In this document: in pieces, positions 47,013-56,858 of the stretch
Numbering within the stretch: the first letter of the stretch is position 1
How the letters are laid out: the number at the start of each line of letters is the position of its first letter
Notes under the pieces: generated by a model
Databases searched by the model: none
What the model saw: only the letters and a program-made list of their open reading frames with translations
What the model was told of the DNA's origin: nothing
Program-made: the position numbers and the translations under genes
Source: Acinetobacter soli
Lineage (GTDB): Bacteria > Pseudomonadota > Gammaproteobacteria > Pseudomonadales > Moraxellaceae
Length of the DNA: 64,000 nucleotides
Assembly: GCF_000760595.1 (NCBI RefSeq)
Contig: NZ_BBNM01000013.1
Location: 1 to 64,000, forward strand
Direction of reading: 5' to 3'

Positions 47013-48404
47013 TTAATCGTTTATCTCTTGAATTTTCTCAAATAAAGCAATCGACTCAACATGTTCTGTATGTGTAAACATGTCCATGACGCCTACTTTC
47101 TTCAACTGGTAACCTTTTTGTACCAGCACACCTGCATCCCTTGCCAGTGTTGCTGGATTACATGATACATAAACGATTCTTTTGGCCTCAAAGTTCGAAA
47201 TATACTGCATAATTTCCAGTGCACCCGAACGAGGAGGATCAATCAATAATGCATCAAATCCTTGATTCGCCCAAGAATGATGCGAGAAGTCTTTTGTTAA
47301 ATCTTGTGAAAAAAATTCAACCTGTTGTATCTTATTGAGTGCCGCATTTTCATGGGCACGCTGAACCATTTTGTCACTGCCTTCCACGCCAACCACATGC
47401 CCGGTCTGCCCAACACATTGCGCCATAGGCAAAGAAAAATTGCCTAAACCACAAAATAAATCCAGCACCCGTTCACCTTTTTTCAGATCTAGCAAGTTAC
47501 ATGCCAAGGCAATCATTTGGCGATTCACCCCAGCATTCACCTGAGTAAAATCAGACGGCGCGAAGTTAAAATTCAGATTGAATTCGGGTAAGGCATAACT
47601 CAAACGCATCGCGGCTTGAGGCTCGTCCAAGCGCTTAAGCTGTTCACTGCGACCCGCATGAACATAAAGTTGCCAATTTTTTTGCTGGCAAAATGCAAGC
47701 AATGCTTGGCGGTCTGCTTTACCAAGCGCGCCTAAGTGACGTACCACGAGTGCAATATCCTGATCGCCCATGGCCAGTTCCAGATGTCCAATTTCAGCTT
47801 TGGCCGACAAAGATTGGATCAACTGATTCAGATCTGGCAAAGCTGAAGATAAGGCTTGATCGAGCACTGGGCACTGCTGAATCGGGGTTAAACGATTACT
47901 GGCATGCTCACGAAACCCCATCACCAACTGATCTTTGGCGGCGATGTAGCGTACGCCTATCCGAGCACGACGGCGATAGTCGTCACGATCTGAACGAATG
48001 GGCGCGAGCCATTCTTGTACATCGAGTCCTGCAAAGTGCTGTAAATGCGACTTTAAAACATTTTGTTTGATCTTGATCTGCTCTGAAGCGGTAATATGCT
48101 GCATGCTGCAACCACCGCATACGCCATAATGAGGACAAATCGGATCGACGCGAAGCGGTGATTTGCCCTCTAAGATTTCCAGCACTTCACCTTCTTCAAA
48201 GCGCTTGGTGGCGTGGGTAATTTTAGCCAAAACGGTTTCGCCCGGAAGTGCATAACGGATAAATGCTTTCTTACCGTGCTTGTCTAGCGGGTGGTCATTA
48301 GACTGACCGAAATGTGCAATCCCTCGTCCTTCATGTGAAAATGATTCAACCTGAAACGTATAGCGCGTGACAGATGGAGAACGAGATGGCGCTTGCTTTT
48401 TCAA
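47013..48404 (-). CDS. rlmD: 23S rRNA (uracil1939-C5)-methyltransferase
   Basis: 463 aa. N-terminal TRAM domain ([16 protein letters not shown]), 4Fe-4S cluster cysteines in [14 protein letters not shown] plus an earlier Cys, SAM-binding [17 protein letters not shown] and catalytic [21 protein letters not shown] is the conserved RNA-methyltransferase segment. Its ATG overlaps the end of the upstream exonuclease gene. Confidence 0.96.
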   Translation of the reverse strand: MKKQAPSRSPSVTRYTFQVESFSHEGRGIAHFGQSNDHPLDKHGKKAFIRYALPGETVLAKITHATKRFEEGEVLEILEGKSPLRVDPICPHYGVCGGCSMQHITASEQIKIKQNVLKSHLQHFAGLDVQEWLAPIRSDRDDYRRRARIGVRYIAAKDQLVMGFREHASNRLTPIQQCPVLDQALSSALPDLNQLIQSLSAKAEIGHLELAMGDQDIALVVRHLGALGKADRQALLAFCQQKNWQLYVHAGRSEQLKRLDEPQAAMRLSYALPEFNLNFNFAPSDFTQVNAGVNRQMIALACNLLDLKKGERVLDLFCGLGNFSLPMAQCVGQTGHVVGVEGSDKMVQRAHENAALNKIQQVEFFSQDLTKDFSHHSWANQGFDALLIDPPRSGALEIMQYISNFEAKRIVYVSCNPATLARDAGVLVQKGYQLKKVGVMDMFTHTEHVESIALFEKIQEIND

Positions 48405-49231
48405 AAGAGACCTTCTTCCTGCTGTTCAGGAAAATCGTGTGAAGTAAAGGTGGTATGTGCCGCAGTGCGTTGCCAAACCGCTAAAAAGTCAGCCTGTTGG
48501 GGTTGCTGCTGCAAATATCCAATTGTAGCCTGAATCCAGCCTTGATGTTCTTCACGCTGCAACTGCCCTTTAAGCAATAACCAGCGCAAATAAATCAGCC
48601 ATGTATTGAGCACATCACCTTCGCAATAACTGCTCAGCTTCAGCCACTCGGCCTGCTGAACATAAGCAGGCACATGATAGCCATTTTCACCGCGCTTGCC
48701 GGGTAAGCCCAGCACGCAGGCGACATCATCAAGTTTCTGAAAATTACGACCATTAAACATGGCCATCACATCCATTAAATCCACATGACGATGGTGATAA
48801 CGGTTCTGATAGTTATTATAGCGCTTTTGTTGGTCTAACTCACCCTGATCAAACAAACTCGGTGCAGAAAGTCCATGATACATGGCGCGAAACAAAATTA
48901 CCGGCAAGTCAAATTGTGAACCATTCCAGCTCACCAAGGTCGGGTGGCGCTTGTCAAAAATAGACAGAAACTTGGCCAGTAACTCGGCTTCACTCCAGTG
49001 TTCTTGACTAAACGAAAACAAGCGCAAGCCTTGTTCATCGATCCATAGACCAGAAATACAGACAATTTCATGTAGTGCTAGACGCTGAAAATCTGTTCCA
49101 GATTCTTGACGACGCAATTTAGTTAAGGCCTGCTCTAGATCATCTTGTGGTAAATCCAGATGATACAAATGCGCTCCGGCCTTTAAATCGGTCAAGGTTT
49201 CAATGTCGAAAACCAACGTGGGAAAACGCAT
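48401..49231 (-). CDS. Predicted 3'-5' exonuclease (DnaQ-like, PolB-exo type)
   Basis: 276 aa. DEDD-fold motifs: VFDIETLTD (motif I, Asp and Glu), [18 protein letters not shown] (motif II) and [19 protein letters not shown] (motif III, DEDDy tyrosine upstream). The family is common in proteobacteria next to rlmD; function not well described. Cytoplasmic, no other domain. Overlaps rlmD by 4 nt. Confidence 0.85.
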   Translation of the reverse strand: MRFPTLVFDIETLTDLKAGAHLYHLDLPQDDLEQALTKLRRQESGTDFQRLALHEIVCISGLWIDEQGLRLFSFSQEHWSEAELLAKFLSIFDKRHPTLVSWNGSQFDLPVILFRAMYHGLSAPSLFDQGELDQQKRYNNYQNRYHHRHVDLMDVMAMFNGRNFQKLDDVACVLGLPGKRGENGYHVPAYVQQAEWLKLSSYCEGDVLNTWLIYLRWLLLKGQLQREEHQGWIQATIGYLQQQPQQADFLAVWQRTAAHTTFTSHDFPEQQEEGLF

Positions 49232-49255
49232 TTTATTCTCACAAATCGAGTAAAA

Positions 49256-50179
49256 TCAGTCTTTCACCGAAAATAGTCCGGTCGACAGATAACGATCACC
49301 ACGGTCGCAAATAATGCAGACAATCACGGCATCTGGCTGCTCTTGAGCAATTTTAAGAGATGCCCAAACCGCACCACCCGAAGATGTACCCGCCGAAATT
49401 CCTTCTTCACGCGCTAAACGGCGCATGGTTTTTTCTGCTTCGATTTGTGGAATATCAATAATACGATCGACACGTGACGGCTCAAAAATCGTCGGTAAAT
49501 ATTCTTGTGGCCAGCGACGAATACCCGCAATACTTGAGCCCTCAGATGGCTGTAAACCCACAATCTGAATCTCAGGATTTTGTTCTTTTAGATATTTCGA
49601 CACGCCCATAATGGTGCCTGTGGTTCCCATAGAGCTGACAAAATGCGTGATTTTGCCCCCCGTTTGCGACCAGATTTCTGGGCCGGTGGTCAGATAATGT
49701 GCCTGAACATTGTCTGGATTTCCAAACTGGTTCAAGACCACACCCTTGCCCTCTGCCTGCAAACGAAGCGCCATATCTCGTGCGCCTTCCATGCCCTGTT
49801 GCTGGGTCACTTCAATCAGCTCAGCGCCATAAGCCAGCATTGCATCTTTGCGCTCTTGGCTCATATTGTTGGGCATGATCAGCTTCATTTTATAGCCACG
49901 CATAGCGGCGACCATCGCCAGTGCGATGCCTGTATTGCCACTGGTGGCTTCAATTAAGGTATCGCCCGGTTTGATGTCACCGCGTTTTTCAGCTTGCATA
50001 ATCATGTTATATGCAGGGCGGTCTTTTACCGAACCAGCCGGGTTATTCCCTTCTAGTTTTGCCAAAATGGTCGCTTGTGTCTGTGCGCCAACACGCTGTA
50101 AACGCACCAACGGCGTCTTTCCAACATAATGGTCTAACAAAAACTCATCGGCTAAAAAATCAGGTTCTGCTGTGTTCAT
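49256..50179 (-). CDS. cysM: Cysteine synthase B
   Basis: 307 aa from ATG 50179; the frame is open further upstream with no ribosome site. PLP-dependent O-acetylserine (thiol)lyase. The PLP lysine is in NPAGSVKDRPAYNMI; TSGNTGIALAMVAAMRGYKMKLIMP, the GTTGTIMG phosphate loop and SAGTSSGGAVWASL are present. EGNNPAGSVKDR and the short length favour CysM over CysK. The cysM-next-to-gacS arrangement matches pseudomonads. Confidence 0.95.
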   Translation of the reverse strand: MNTAEPDFLADEFLLDHYVGKTPLVRLQRVGAQTQATILAKLEGNNPAGSVKDRPAYNMIMQAEKRGDIKPGDTLIEATSGNTGIALAMVAAMRGYKMKLIMPNNMSQERKDAMLAYGAELIEVTQQQGMEGARDMALRLQAEGKGVVLNQFGNPDNVQAHYLTTGPEIWSQTGGKITHFVSSMGTTGTIMGVSKYLKEQNPEIQIVGLQPSEGSSIAGIRRWPQEYLPTIFEPSRVDRIIDIPQIEAEKTMRRLAREEGISAGTSSGGAVWASLKIAQEQPDAVIVCIICDRGDRYLSTGLFSVKD

Positions 50180-50334
50180 GCTTAACACCCAAATCAAGGT
50201 GACGCCTATTGTATGAAAAAAACACCTCGGCTGCACTCCTTTCACTCAGCTTTTTCTTGGGGATGATTAAAGCACCATCAGTTTGACCCAAAGCATGCTA
50301 ATATGCCGCTCATCGGGATAGATCTGATCGGGCT

Positions 50335-53133
50335 ATGTCAAATTTTAATAAAAAGTTATCCAAACGCTTACAGTTAAACCATGCCTATGGTCAATTAATC
50401 GCGTTGATTTTTGTTCCAATTTTAGTGTTGGCCGCGGTGGGAACCGTATTGGTCCTCAATGAAACTGGTGCAGCAGCCCAATCTCAGCAGCGTCATACTG
50501 CCGCTGCCTTATTAACACGCTATGAACATACCGCCAGCAATTTACTCAGACTGGTAGAATTACGTCCCGATCAGTACGATCAGGCGCTTCGGATCATGCA
50601 AAGCATGTACAACGAACGCTACCTGAAACGTGCCGCGATTATCGATCAAAAAGGCCAAGTCTCGTTAAGCATCGGCTATCGCGATACGCGCTTTTGGCCC
50701 AAAATTCCAGATATGATCTTTTTTGGCCCCATCAGCCATAACCACAACAATATTTATGGCCAGCGCATCCAATCCAGCAATAATCGACCGATGTGGCTGG
50801 TGGTGGAAATGGACAATCAACCGCTACAGATTGCTCATTATCGGGTTTTCACCGTATTGATTGTCACGGCCTTGATCACCTTATTATTATTGCTGCTGTG
50901 TCTGAACTTTTACTCACGGCGCTGGATTGCACCGATGTACGAGATTCGGATGCAATTGCAACGCCTCAATGCCGATACGCTCGATCAGCATATGGTCATT
51001 AACAGTACTGGCGAACTGCGCTTGCTACAGCGTGATATTGCCAATGTGGTCAAGCGCTTACACTTTAGTTTCTTAGAGCTAAAAGAACATACCGAGCAAA
51101 CCGAAGACGATTTGCGTCGCACACTCGATACACTTGAAGTGCAAAATATTACCTATCGCCAAGCGCGTGATCAGGCCATTTCAGCCAATCAGGCCAAATC
51201 GGTTTTTCTGGCCAATATCAGCCACGAGTTGCGTACTCCACTCAATAGTATCGATGGTTTTATCCATTTATTGCTGCGTCAGCAAAGTTTAAGTAATGAG
51301 CAACGTTTGTACTTGCAGACCATTCGTAAATCATCTGCACATTTGCTGGCGCTGATTAACGATGTACTCGACTTCTCAAAAATCGATGCCGGTAAGCTTG
51401 AACTTGAAACGGCGGCATTTAATTTAGAAGAAGCTATTTTTGATGTGATGGATATGCTCTCGCCGCTGGCGGCACAAAAGCATATCGATATGGCCTTTTA
51501 TTATGGCGATAACATTCCTGAAATCGTGAATGGAGATGCGCTACGCGTCAAACAGATTTTAACCAATCTGATTTCCAATGCGATCAAATTTACCCCAGAT
51601 GGTGAAATTATCGTTCGGGTTCGAATGGAACACGATGATATTGGTCAGTGCTTGCTACATTTTAGTGTGCAGGACAGTGGCATTGGTTTAAGTGGTACCG
51701 ACCGCAAGAAACTGTTTGAGTCGTTCTCACAAGGCGATGCATCGGTAACACGTCAGTTTGGCGGTACAGGACTTGGACTTGCCATTTCCAAACAGCTGGT
51801 GCAACTCATGCACGGTCATATTGGTTTTGAAGACAACCAAGAACGTGCACCAACCGAAAAAGGCTCAACATTCTGGTTTACTGCACAATTTAAAACCGAA
51901 GACGATATTATTCCAGAGTACCCGCAATTTCCTCAACTGCATGTGGTGTCGTATCTTGCCCATCCAGCCACAGCTAATATTTTGCGGCATTATCTCGAAA
52001 ACTATCGCGTCAATCACACCGAAATCACTTCGATTTTGGAACTCTTTAGCCGTCTGAATCATTTGAGCTCAAAAGAAAATACTTGGCTCATTGTCGATCA
52101 TAGTGGCGATACCCAAGCGCTGCTCAAAGAGATTCGTCAGCGCTATACCGGTAATTTAGCGGTGTATGGCTACCAGATGGCACTTGAGCCAAATATGCTC
52201 AATGACTATCGTGCACGACCGTTATATCAGCCGCTGAGTCGAAGCGCACTGGTTCAGCTTCTGAGTAACCAGCCGATTTTTGAGCATCAACCCGAACAGT
52301 TTAATGGCCGGGGCCTGCATGTATTGGCGGTCGATGATCATCTACCTAACCTGATTGTGCTTGAGGCGTTGCTGAGCGAGCTGAATGTCACCACCACCAA
52401 AGCACTTAGCGGTCAGGAAGCTTTAAATATTATCGAACAGCGCATCGAACAAAAAGAAAAGCCGTTTGATTTGGTATTTATGGATATTCAAATGCCGGTT
52501 ATGTCGGGCATCGATACCACGCGTGCCATCCGCTCACTTGAATCGACACTAGATAACAATATGCGCCTACCGATTATTGCACTGACCGCGCATGCACTGG
52601 CTGATGAAAAGCAAAAGCTGTTAAAAGTCGGCATGGATGACTACGTGACCAAACCGATTCAGATGGAACAGATCATTCACATTTTGAATCAGTGGAGCAA
52701 AGCCGATTTTGATAGCCCCGCAGCAAATGAACATCAAATTTTGATCGATGCACTCGACCCGTCTATTTTAGACTGGCAGCAAAGTTTACAGCTTGCAGCC
52801 AATAAAGAAGATTTGGCCTTCGATCTCCTTAAAATGCTGGTCGATAGTTTTGATACTGAATTGAACGAAATGGAGCAACTCATCGAGCTGGAGGATTTTC
52901 CACAGCTTGAACATGTTTTGCATCGTTTATATGGTGCGACGCGCTATGTGGGAACCCCGAAACTGCAACAGGTAGCCGGCGAATTTGAACAGTTTGTCTC
53001 GACTTTACGTAAAGAACGCCGTAAGGCAGATGCTGCGTTTATTCAGGAAACTCAGATACGGTTTGAAGCACTCAACTTAAGTATTCGTGAAGTTGAGGGT
53101 GCGGCCAAGCATATATTGTCTGAGCGTGATTAG
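50335..53133 (+). CDS. gacS: Hybrid sensor kinase GacS/BarA
   Basis: 932 aa. TM1 near residues 19-42, periplasmic loop to about 168, TM2 about 170-192, HAMP, coiled coil, HisKA with His297 (NISHELRTPLNS), HATPase (DVLDFSKIDAGKL, NLISNAIKFTPDGEI, DSGIGLS, GGTGLGLAIS), a degenerate receiver-like segment about 525-650, an intact receiver with phospho-acceptor Asp717 (FMDIQMPVMSG), and a C-terminal HPt with His863 (LHRLYGATRYVG). It signals to GacA, controlling small-RNA-based regulation in relatives. No gacA is adjacent. Confidence 0.93.
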   Translation: MSNFNKKLSKRLQLNHAYGQLIALIFVPILVLAAVGTVLVLNETGAAAQSQQRHTAAALLTRYEHTASNLLRLVELRPDQYDQALRIMQSMYNERYLKRAAIIDQKGQVSLSIGYRDTRFWPKIPDMIFFGPISHNHNNIYGQRIQSSNNRPMWLVVEMDNQPLQIAHYRVFTVLIVTALITLLLLLLCLNFYSRRWIAPMYEIRMQLQRLNADTLDQHMVINSTGELRLLQRDIANVVKRLHFSFLELKEHTEQTEDDLRRTLDTLEVQNITYRQARDQAISANQAKSVFLANISHELRTPLNSIDGFIHLLLRQQSLSNEQRLYLQTIRKSSAHLLALINDVLDFSKIDAGKLELETAAFNLEEAIFDVMDMLSPLAAQKHIDMAFYYGDNIPEIVNGDALRVKQILTNLISNAIKFTPDGEIIVRVRMEHDDIGQCLLHFSVQDSGIGLSGTDRKKLFESFSQGDASVTRQFGGTGLGLAISKQLVQLMHGHIGFEDNQERAPTEKGSTFWFTAQFKTEDDIIPEYPQFPQLHVVSYLAHPATANILRHYLENYRVNHTEITSILELFSRLNHLSSKENTWLIVDHSGDTQALLKEIRQRYTGNLAVYGYQMALEPNMLNDYRARPLYQPLSRSALVQLLSNQPIFEHQPEQFNGRGLHVLAVDDHLPNLIVLEALLSELNVTTTKALSGQEALNIIEQRIEQKEKPFDLVFMDIQMPVMSGIDTTRAIRSLESTLDNNMRLPIIALTAHALADEKQKLLKVGMDDYVTKPIQMEQIIHILNQWSKADFDSPAANEHQILIDALDPSILDWQQSLQLAANKEDLAFDLLKMLVDSFDTELNEMEQLIELEDFPQLEHVLHRLYGATRYVGTPKLQQVAGEFEQFVSTLRKERRKADAAFIQETQIRFEALNLSIREVEGAAKHILSERD

Positions 53134-53225
53134 CTCAAGCCCTGTGACTGATGTGTTCGTGTTAATTTTGAAGCACATGCTATGCTGAGCTGAATAACAA
53201 TTTAAATGAATACGAGTGCTCAAAC

Positions 53226-54014
53226 ATGGAACTGATCAAACTCAGCATACAAAATGGTATTGCAGAGGTGCGCTTAAACCGACCAGAAAAACGCAATGCC
53301 ATGAGCTTTGCTTTGCTACGTGAGCTGATTGTGACGGCCAAAACCATAGAAAAAGATCGTCATATTCGCTGTGTAATTTTAAAAGGTGAAGCGCAGGTTT
53401 TTAGTGCAGGGATTGATTTAAGTGATTTAAATAACCCTAAAAATCGAGCCTATGCCGCGTGGGAGCTGATCAAACCGGGCGAAAGTCTGTTTCAAAAAGC
53501 TTTTTTAATTTGGCAACGCTTGCCTATTCCAGTGATTGCGGTACTCGAAGGTTATTGCTTTGGTGCTGGTATGCAACTGGCTCTGGCTGCCGATATTCGC
53601 ATTGCGCATCCAGATACCCAGCTTTCGATCATGGAAAGCCGTTGGGGACTGGTTCCCGACATGGGGCTTACACGCTCACTAAAAGGGCTGGTCGGGCCAG
53701 ATCTGGCCAAAGAACTTACCTTAAGCGCACGTATTTTTGATGCTCAATATGCAAAAACCGTCGGATTGGTTACTCATCTTGCAGAGGAGCCACACCAAGC
53801 CGCAGAGCATTTAGCTGTTGAATTTCTACAGCGCTCTCCAGATGCCGTGGCCGCAGCCAAGTCAGTTTTAAATGCCATGGAACATGCACCTCATCGTGCA
53901 TTACGGCTAGAGAAACTTTGGCAATTAAAGTTATTATTGGGTAAGAACAGCCGCCTCGCTCGGCAAAAAGACAAACACCCTGAGGTGGAATTTCTGCCTC
54001 GACAATATAAATAA
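53226..54014 (+). CDS. Enoyl-CoA hydratase/isomerase (crotonase) family protein
   Basis: 262 aa. IQNGIAEVRLNRPEKRNAMSFALLREL, oxyanion-hole segments FSAGIDLSDL and LEGYCFGAGMQLALAADIRIA, and MESRWGLVPDMGLTRSL with a Glu in the first catalytic position but Asp at the second site, where classic hydratases have Glu-containing IPGAGGTQ. The exact reaction is therefore uncertain. It begins a short plus-strand run with the two genes downstream (14-nt and 15-nt gaps). Confidence 0.88.
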   Translation: MELIKLSIQNGIAEVRLNRPEKRNAMSFALLRELIVTAKTIEKDRHIRCVILKGEAQVFSAGIDLSDLNNPKNRAYAAWELIKPGESLFQKAFLIWQRLPIPVIAVLEGYCFGAGMQLALAADIRIAHPDTQLSIMESRWGLVPDMGLTRSLKGLVGPDLAKELTLSARIFDAQYAKTVGLVTHLAEEPHQAAEHLAVEFLQRSPDAVAAAKSVLNAMEHAPHRALRLEKLWQLKLLLGKNSRLARQKDKHPEVEFLPRQYK

Positions 54015-54028
54015 ACAAGGACTGATGT

Positions 54029-54904
54029 ATGCGCTTTGATCTTCACACGCCCGTTGCATTTATAGGCATGGGACTTATGGGTAGCCGAATGGCGACCCGA
54101 CTGATTCAGGCCGGCTTTCAAGTCGCGGTATGGAATCGAACTCAAAGTGCATGCGATGTATTGCTGGATATGGGCGCAGCATTGCTTAAATTTGAAGATC
54201 TGGGTAATTACCCCCTCATTTTAACCTGTGTTGCTGACGATGCCGCCATGCATGATGTCTTTGCTCAAATACAGCCGTATTTGAAAGCCGAGCAAGTAAT
54301 TGTCGATTTTTCAAGCTTGTCGGTTGAGGCGACTCACCAACTGGCCAAACAGGCCGCACAGCATAAAGTGATCTGGATTGACTCACCTGTTTCGGGCGGG
54401 ACAGCCGGCGCTGAACAAGGCACCTTGGTGATCTTTGCCGGTGGTGATCCTGCTGTGATTCAAGACTTGAATCTACTTTATAACATCTTGTCACAACGTG
54501 TGACCCGTATGGGAGATGTCGGAACTGGGCAAGCAACCAAAATTTGCAATCAACTCATTGTCGCGGCCAACAGCGCTCTGATTGCTGAGGCTGTAGCACT
54601 GGCTGGTCGAGCTGGTGTAGATACCACTTTGCTGGCACCCGCGCTGGCGAACGGATTTGCAGACTCCAAGCCATTTCAGATTTTGACACCGCGCATGGCC
54701 AAGCAGGTTTTTGAGCCGGTGCAATGGAAAGTCCAAACCCTTGCCAAAGACTTAAACAATGCGGTGCTGCTGGCACAGCGCTGTAACCTGCATATTCCAG
54801 TTGCGGTACAAGCCTTGAGCCAGTTACAAGCACACCAAGAAAATGGCTATGCACAGCAAGATTTAGCCACTATGATCAAACATGTAGATGATGTAAATCA
54901 CTAA
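54029..54904 (+). CDS. Beta-hydroxyacid dehydrogenase, GlxR/MmsB type
   Basis: 291 aa. Rossmann fingerprint FIGMGLMGSRMATRLIQAGFQVAVWNRT, substrate motif DSPVSGGTAGAEQGTLVIFAGG, and catalytic lysine in GDVGTGQATKICNQLIVAANSALIAEA. Family members reduce tartronate semialdehyde or oxidise 3-hydroxyisobutyrate. The hydroxypyruvate-isomerase-like gene downstream points to tartronate semialdehyde (GlxR/GarR-like), while the crotonase upstream would fit valine breakdown; sequence alone does not decide. AAGGA precedes the ATG. Confidence 0.85.
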   Translation: MRFDLHTPVAFIGMGLMGSRMATRLIQAGFQVAVWNRTQSACDVLLDMGAALLKFEDLGNYPLILTCVADDAAMHDVFAQIQPYLKAEQVIVDFSSLSVEATHQLAKQAAQHKVIWIDSPVSGGTAGAEQGTLVIFAGGDPAVIQDLNLLYNILSQRVTRMGDVGTGQATKICNQLIVAANSALIAEAVALAGRAGVDTTLLAPALANGFADSKPFQILTPRMAKQVFEPVQWKVQTLAKDLNNAVLLAQRCNLHIPVAVQALSQLQAHQENGYAQQDLATMIKHVDDVNH

Positions 54905-54919
54905 CAGAAAAGGACATTC

Positions 54920-55717
54920 ATGATGAGTCAGTTGGCTGTTAATTTATCCATGATCTTTACGGAAGTACCTTTAATTGAACGCTTTGCGCTGGCGCACCAA
55001 CATGGCTTTCAGCACATCGAAATTCAGTTTCCGTATGAGTTATCTATTGAGCAAATTCAGACACAGTTGCATGATCACCAACTCGATTTATGCCTGATCA
55101 ATGTACCTGCTGGCGATTTAATGCAAGGCGGAAATGGGCTGACGGGTGTACCCGGCCAAGAGCAGGCTTTTGCGCAGGCTTTGCAGTTAGCGATTGATTA
55201 TGCCACCGCATTAGATGTGCCACGCGTGAATATTTTGGCGGGCAAGCAGCCACACGACTACGATTTATTGCCTTGCCTGAATACTTTGGCAAGCAATCTT
55301 AAACTTGCCTGCAACCTGTTAAGCGCTCATCATATTCAACCCTTGATTGAAATGATCAACGGTACCGATATGCCACGCTTCTTAATTCAAAACACGGCAC
55401 AGGCTCAAGAGATGCTTGAAGCGGTTCATCACCCTGCACTCAAGCTACAATACGATTGTTATCATATCGCCATGATGGGCGAAGATGTATTAGAAGAACT
55501 CAAAGAAAACATTCACGACATCGGACATATTCAGTTTGCTGATTGTCCCGGTCGCCACCAACCCGACACAGGTCAGCTCAATTTTGAGCAGATATTTGCT
55601 TGGCTACAAAGTAGTCATTATTCGGGTTTTATTGGCGCAGAATATCGGCCACGCGCATCATCGAGCGACTCTTTTGACTGGAAATCAAAATATTTCTCTG
55701 ATGATGTAAACACTTAG
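54920..55717 (+). CDS. Hydroxypyruvate isomerase-like TIM-barrel enzyme
   Basis: 265 aa. It follows E. coli Hyi segment by segment: LAVNLSMIFTEVPLIERFALAHQHGFQHIEIQFPYE, INVPAGDLMQGGNGLTGVPGQEQAF, INGTDMPRFLI, LKLQYDCYHIAMMGEDV (metal-binding Asp/His) and IGHIQFADCPGRHQPDTGQLNF, with final metal Glu in FIGAEYRP. Hyi and OtnI act on hydroxypyruvate or on oxo-tetronate. AAAGGA precedes the start. Co-transcribed with the GlxR-like gene. Confidence 0.87.
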   Translation: MMSQLAVNLSMIFTEVPLIERFALAHQHGFQHIEIQFPYELSIEQIQTQLHDHQLDLCLINVPAGDLMQGGNGLTGVPGQEQAFAQALQLAIDYATALDVPRVNILAGKQPHDYDLLPCLNTLASNLKLACNLLSAHHIQPLIEMINGTDMPRFLIQNTAQAQEMLEAVHHPALKLQYDCYHIAMMGEDVLEELKENIHDIGHIQFADCPGRHQPDTGQLNFEQIFAWLQSSHYSGFIGAEYRPRASSSDSFDWKSKYFSDDVNT

Positions 55718-55771
55718 TTTGAATTGACAGTTTTTTAAACAATTTTTTTCAAACTCAACCGATAGGAAAAA

Positions 55772-55800
55772 TTGAAATTCGGGCGTAAAGACGCTATATT
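55772..55800 (+). promoter_or_regulatory. Predicted rsfS promoter
   Basis: TTGAAA (55772-55777), 17-bp spacer, TATATT (55795-55800). Start of transcription near 55807 excludes the ATG at 55806 as the translation start. Confidence 0.7.
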
Positions 55801-55835
55801 AAACAATGAGTAATTGTCAGGAAACTATACCCTTT

Positions 55836-56237
55836 ATGAATTTAGAACCATCGCCCAGCGCTTCTAATTCTCACGATCTCGCCATGAATTCTACGTCGCA
55901 GAATGTACAAGGCTGCCTAAAAGTCGTACATGATGCGCTCACCGATGTAAAAGCAAAAGATATTTTAGAAATTGACGTTCGTAACATCAGCAATGTTGCA
56001 GACGCCATTGTGATTGCCAGTGGTACCTCTACCCGTCATGTTAAAGCCCTTGCAGACAACGTTGCAGACGAAGCACGTAAAGCAGGCTATCGCCCGATCG
56101 GAATCGAAGGCGAACGCGACGCCGAGTGGATCTTAATCGATCTAGGTTATGTCGTGGTACATGTGATGTTACCAACTGCTCGTAAATTTTACGACCTTGA
56201 AAGCTTGTGGCGCAATGCACCAGAAGCAATAGCTTAA
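55836..56237 (+). CDS. rsfS: Ribosomal silencing factor RsfS
   Basis: 133 aa from ATG 55836. CLKVVHDALTDVKAKDILEIDVRNISNVADAIVIASGTSTRHVKALADNVADEARKAGYRP and DAEWILIDLGYVVVHVMLPTARKFYDLESLW are diagnostic. RsfS binds L14 and blocks 30S-50S joining when nutrients fall. An in-frame ATG at 55806 coincides with the predicted transcription start, so it is rejected; ATG 55884 would also give a family-size protein. nadD, the usual neighbour, is absent. Confidence 0.93.
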   Translation: MNLEPSPSASNSHDLAMNSTSQNVQGCLKVVHDALTDVKAKDILEIDVRNISNVADAIVIASGTSTRHVKALADNVADEARKAGYRPIGIEGERDAEWILIDLGYVVVHVMLPTARKFYDLESLWRNAPEAIA

Positions 56238-56249
56238 AGTTAAGCATAT

Positions 56250-56278
56250 AAAAAAGCGACCTGAATGGTCGCTTTTTT
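56250..56278 (+). terminator. rsfS terminator
   Basis: AAAAAAGCGACC, loop TGAAT, GGTCGCTTTTTT. Confidence 0.92.
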
Positions 56279-56365
56279 ATGATTGAGATTTAGATTGATA
56301 CTTGCATGAGAGACCACAGAGCCACTTAACCCAATCAACCATACACTTTCATGATGATTCGACAC

Positions 56366-56686
56366 TTAGAGTGCACCTGTCTGCCATTTCTTTTTACGAG
56401 TATTGATCAAAATAAAAACTCCCACTACAGTTCCTATTGGAAATCCAAGGAGCAATAAACACCCTAAACCCTGTGATAATGTTTTTCCAACTTCAGTGCC
56501 GTTTTTCACTTCGTTTGAAGCCTTAAGATGCAAAAAGAACATGCCACCGTAGATGGCAGTCAGTAAAATTAAAACAGTAATCGTGTCCGACTTGCTATGT
56601 TGTATAAAAATAATCCACGCCAATACCAACATCAGGGCATATAAACCCATCATACATCGATGCGTATAAAATAAAGCTTTGTTCAC
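56366..56686 (-). CDS. Small membrane protein of unknown function
   Basis: 106 aa from GTG 56686, with AGGA 9 nt upstream. Three hydrophobic segments are visible (residues about 13-30, 36-53, 73-95) and a basic end RKKKWQTGAL. No family recognised. It stands alone between rsfS and the transhydrogenase genes, and upstream lies an AT-rich 170-nt stretch. Confidence 0.65.
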   Translation of the reverse strand: MNKALFYTHRCMMGLYALMLVLAWIIFIQHSKSDTITVLILLTAIYGGMFFLHLKASNEVKNGTEVGKTLSQGLGCLLLLGFPIGTVVGVFILINTRKKKWQTGAL

Positions 56687-56819
56687 CGTTGTTTTTCCTA
56701 TTTTTAATTAGTCTTTTTACATCATAAATTTGGAGATCTTATTGTTCTGTAAAGCCTATTCAATCATAAACTATTCATTGTCTTTAAATTTAATTCCACC
56801 AATAATATTGGTTGAGGCT

Positions 56820-56848
56820 TAAAAAAACCACCTTTAGGTGGTTTTTTT
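56820..56848 (-). terminator. Terminator of the pnt operon
   Basis: AAAAAACCACCT, short loop, AGGTGGTTTTTT, 11 nt beyond the pntB stop on the minus strand. Confidence 0.9.
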
Positions 56849-56858
56849 ATCTATTCGA

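Noticed and set aside
55806..55835. Upstream ATG for RsfS
   Set aside because: It coincides with the predicted transcription start of a near-consensus promoter, leaving no leader for translation.
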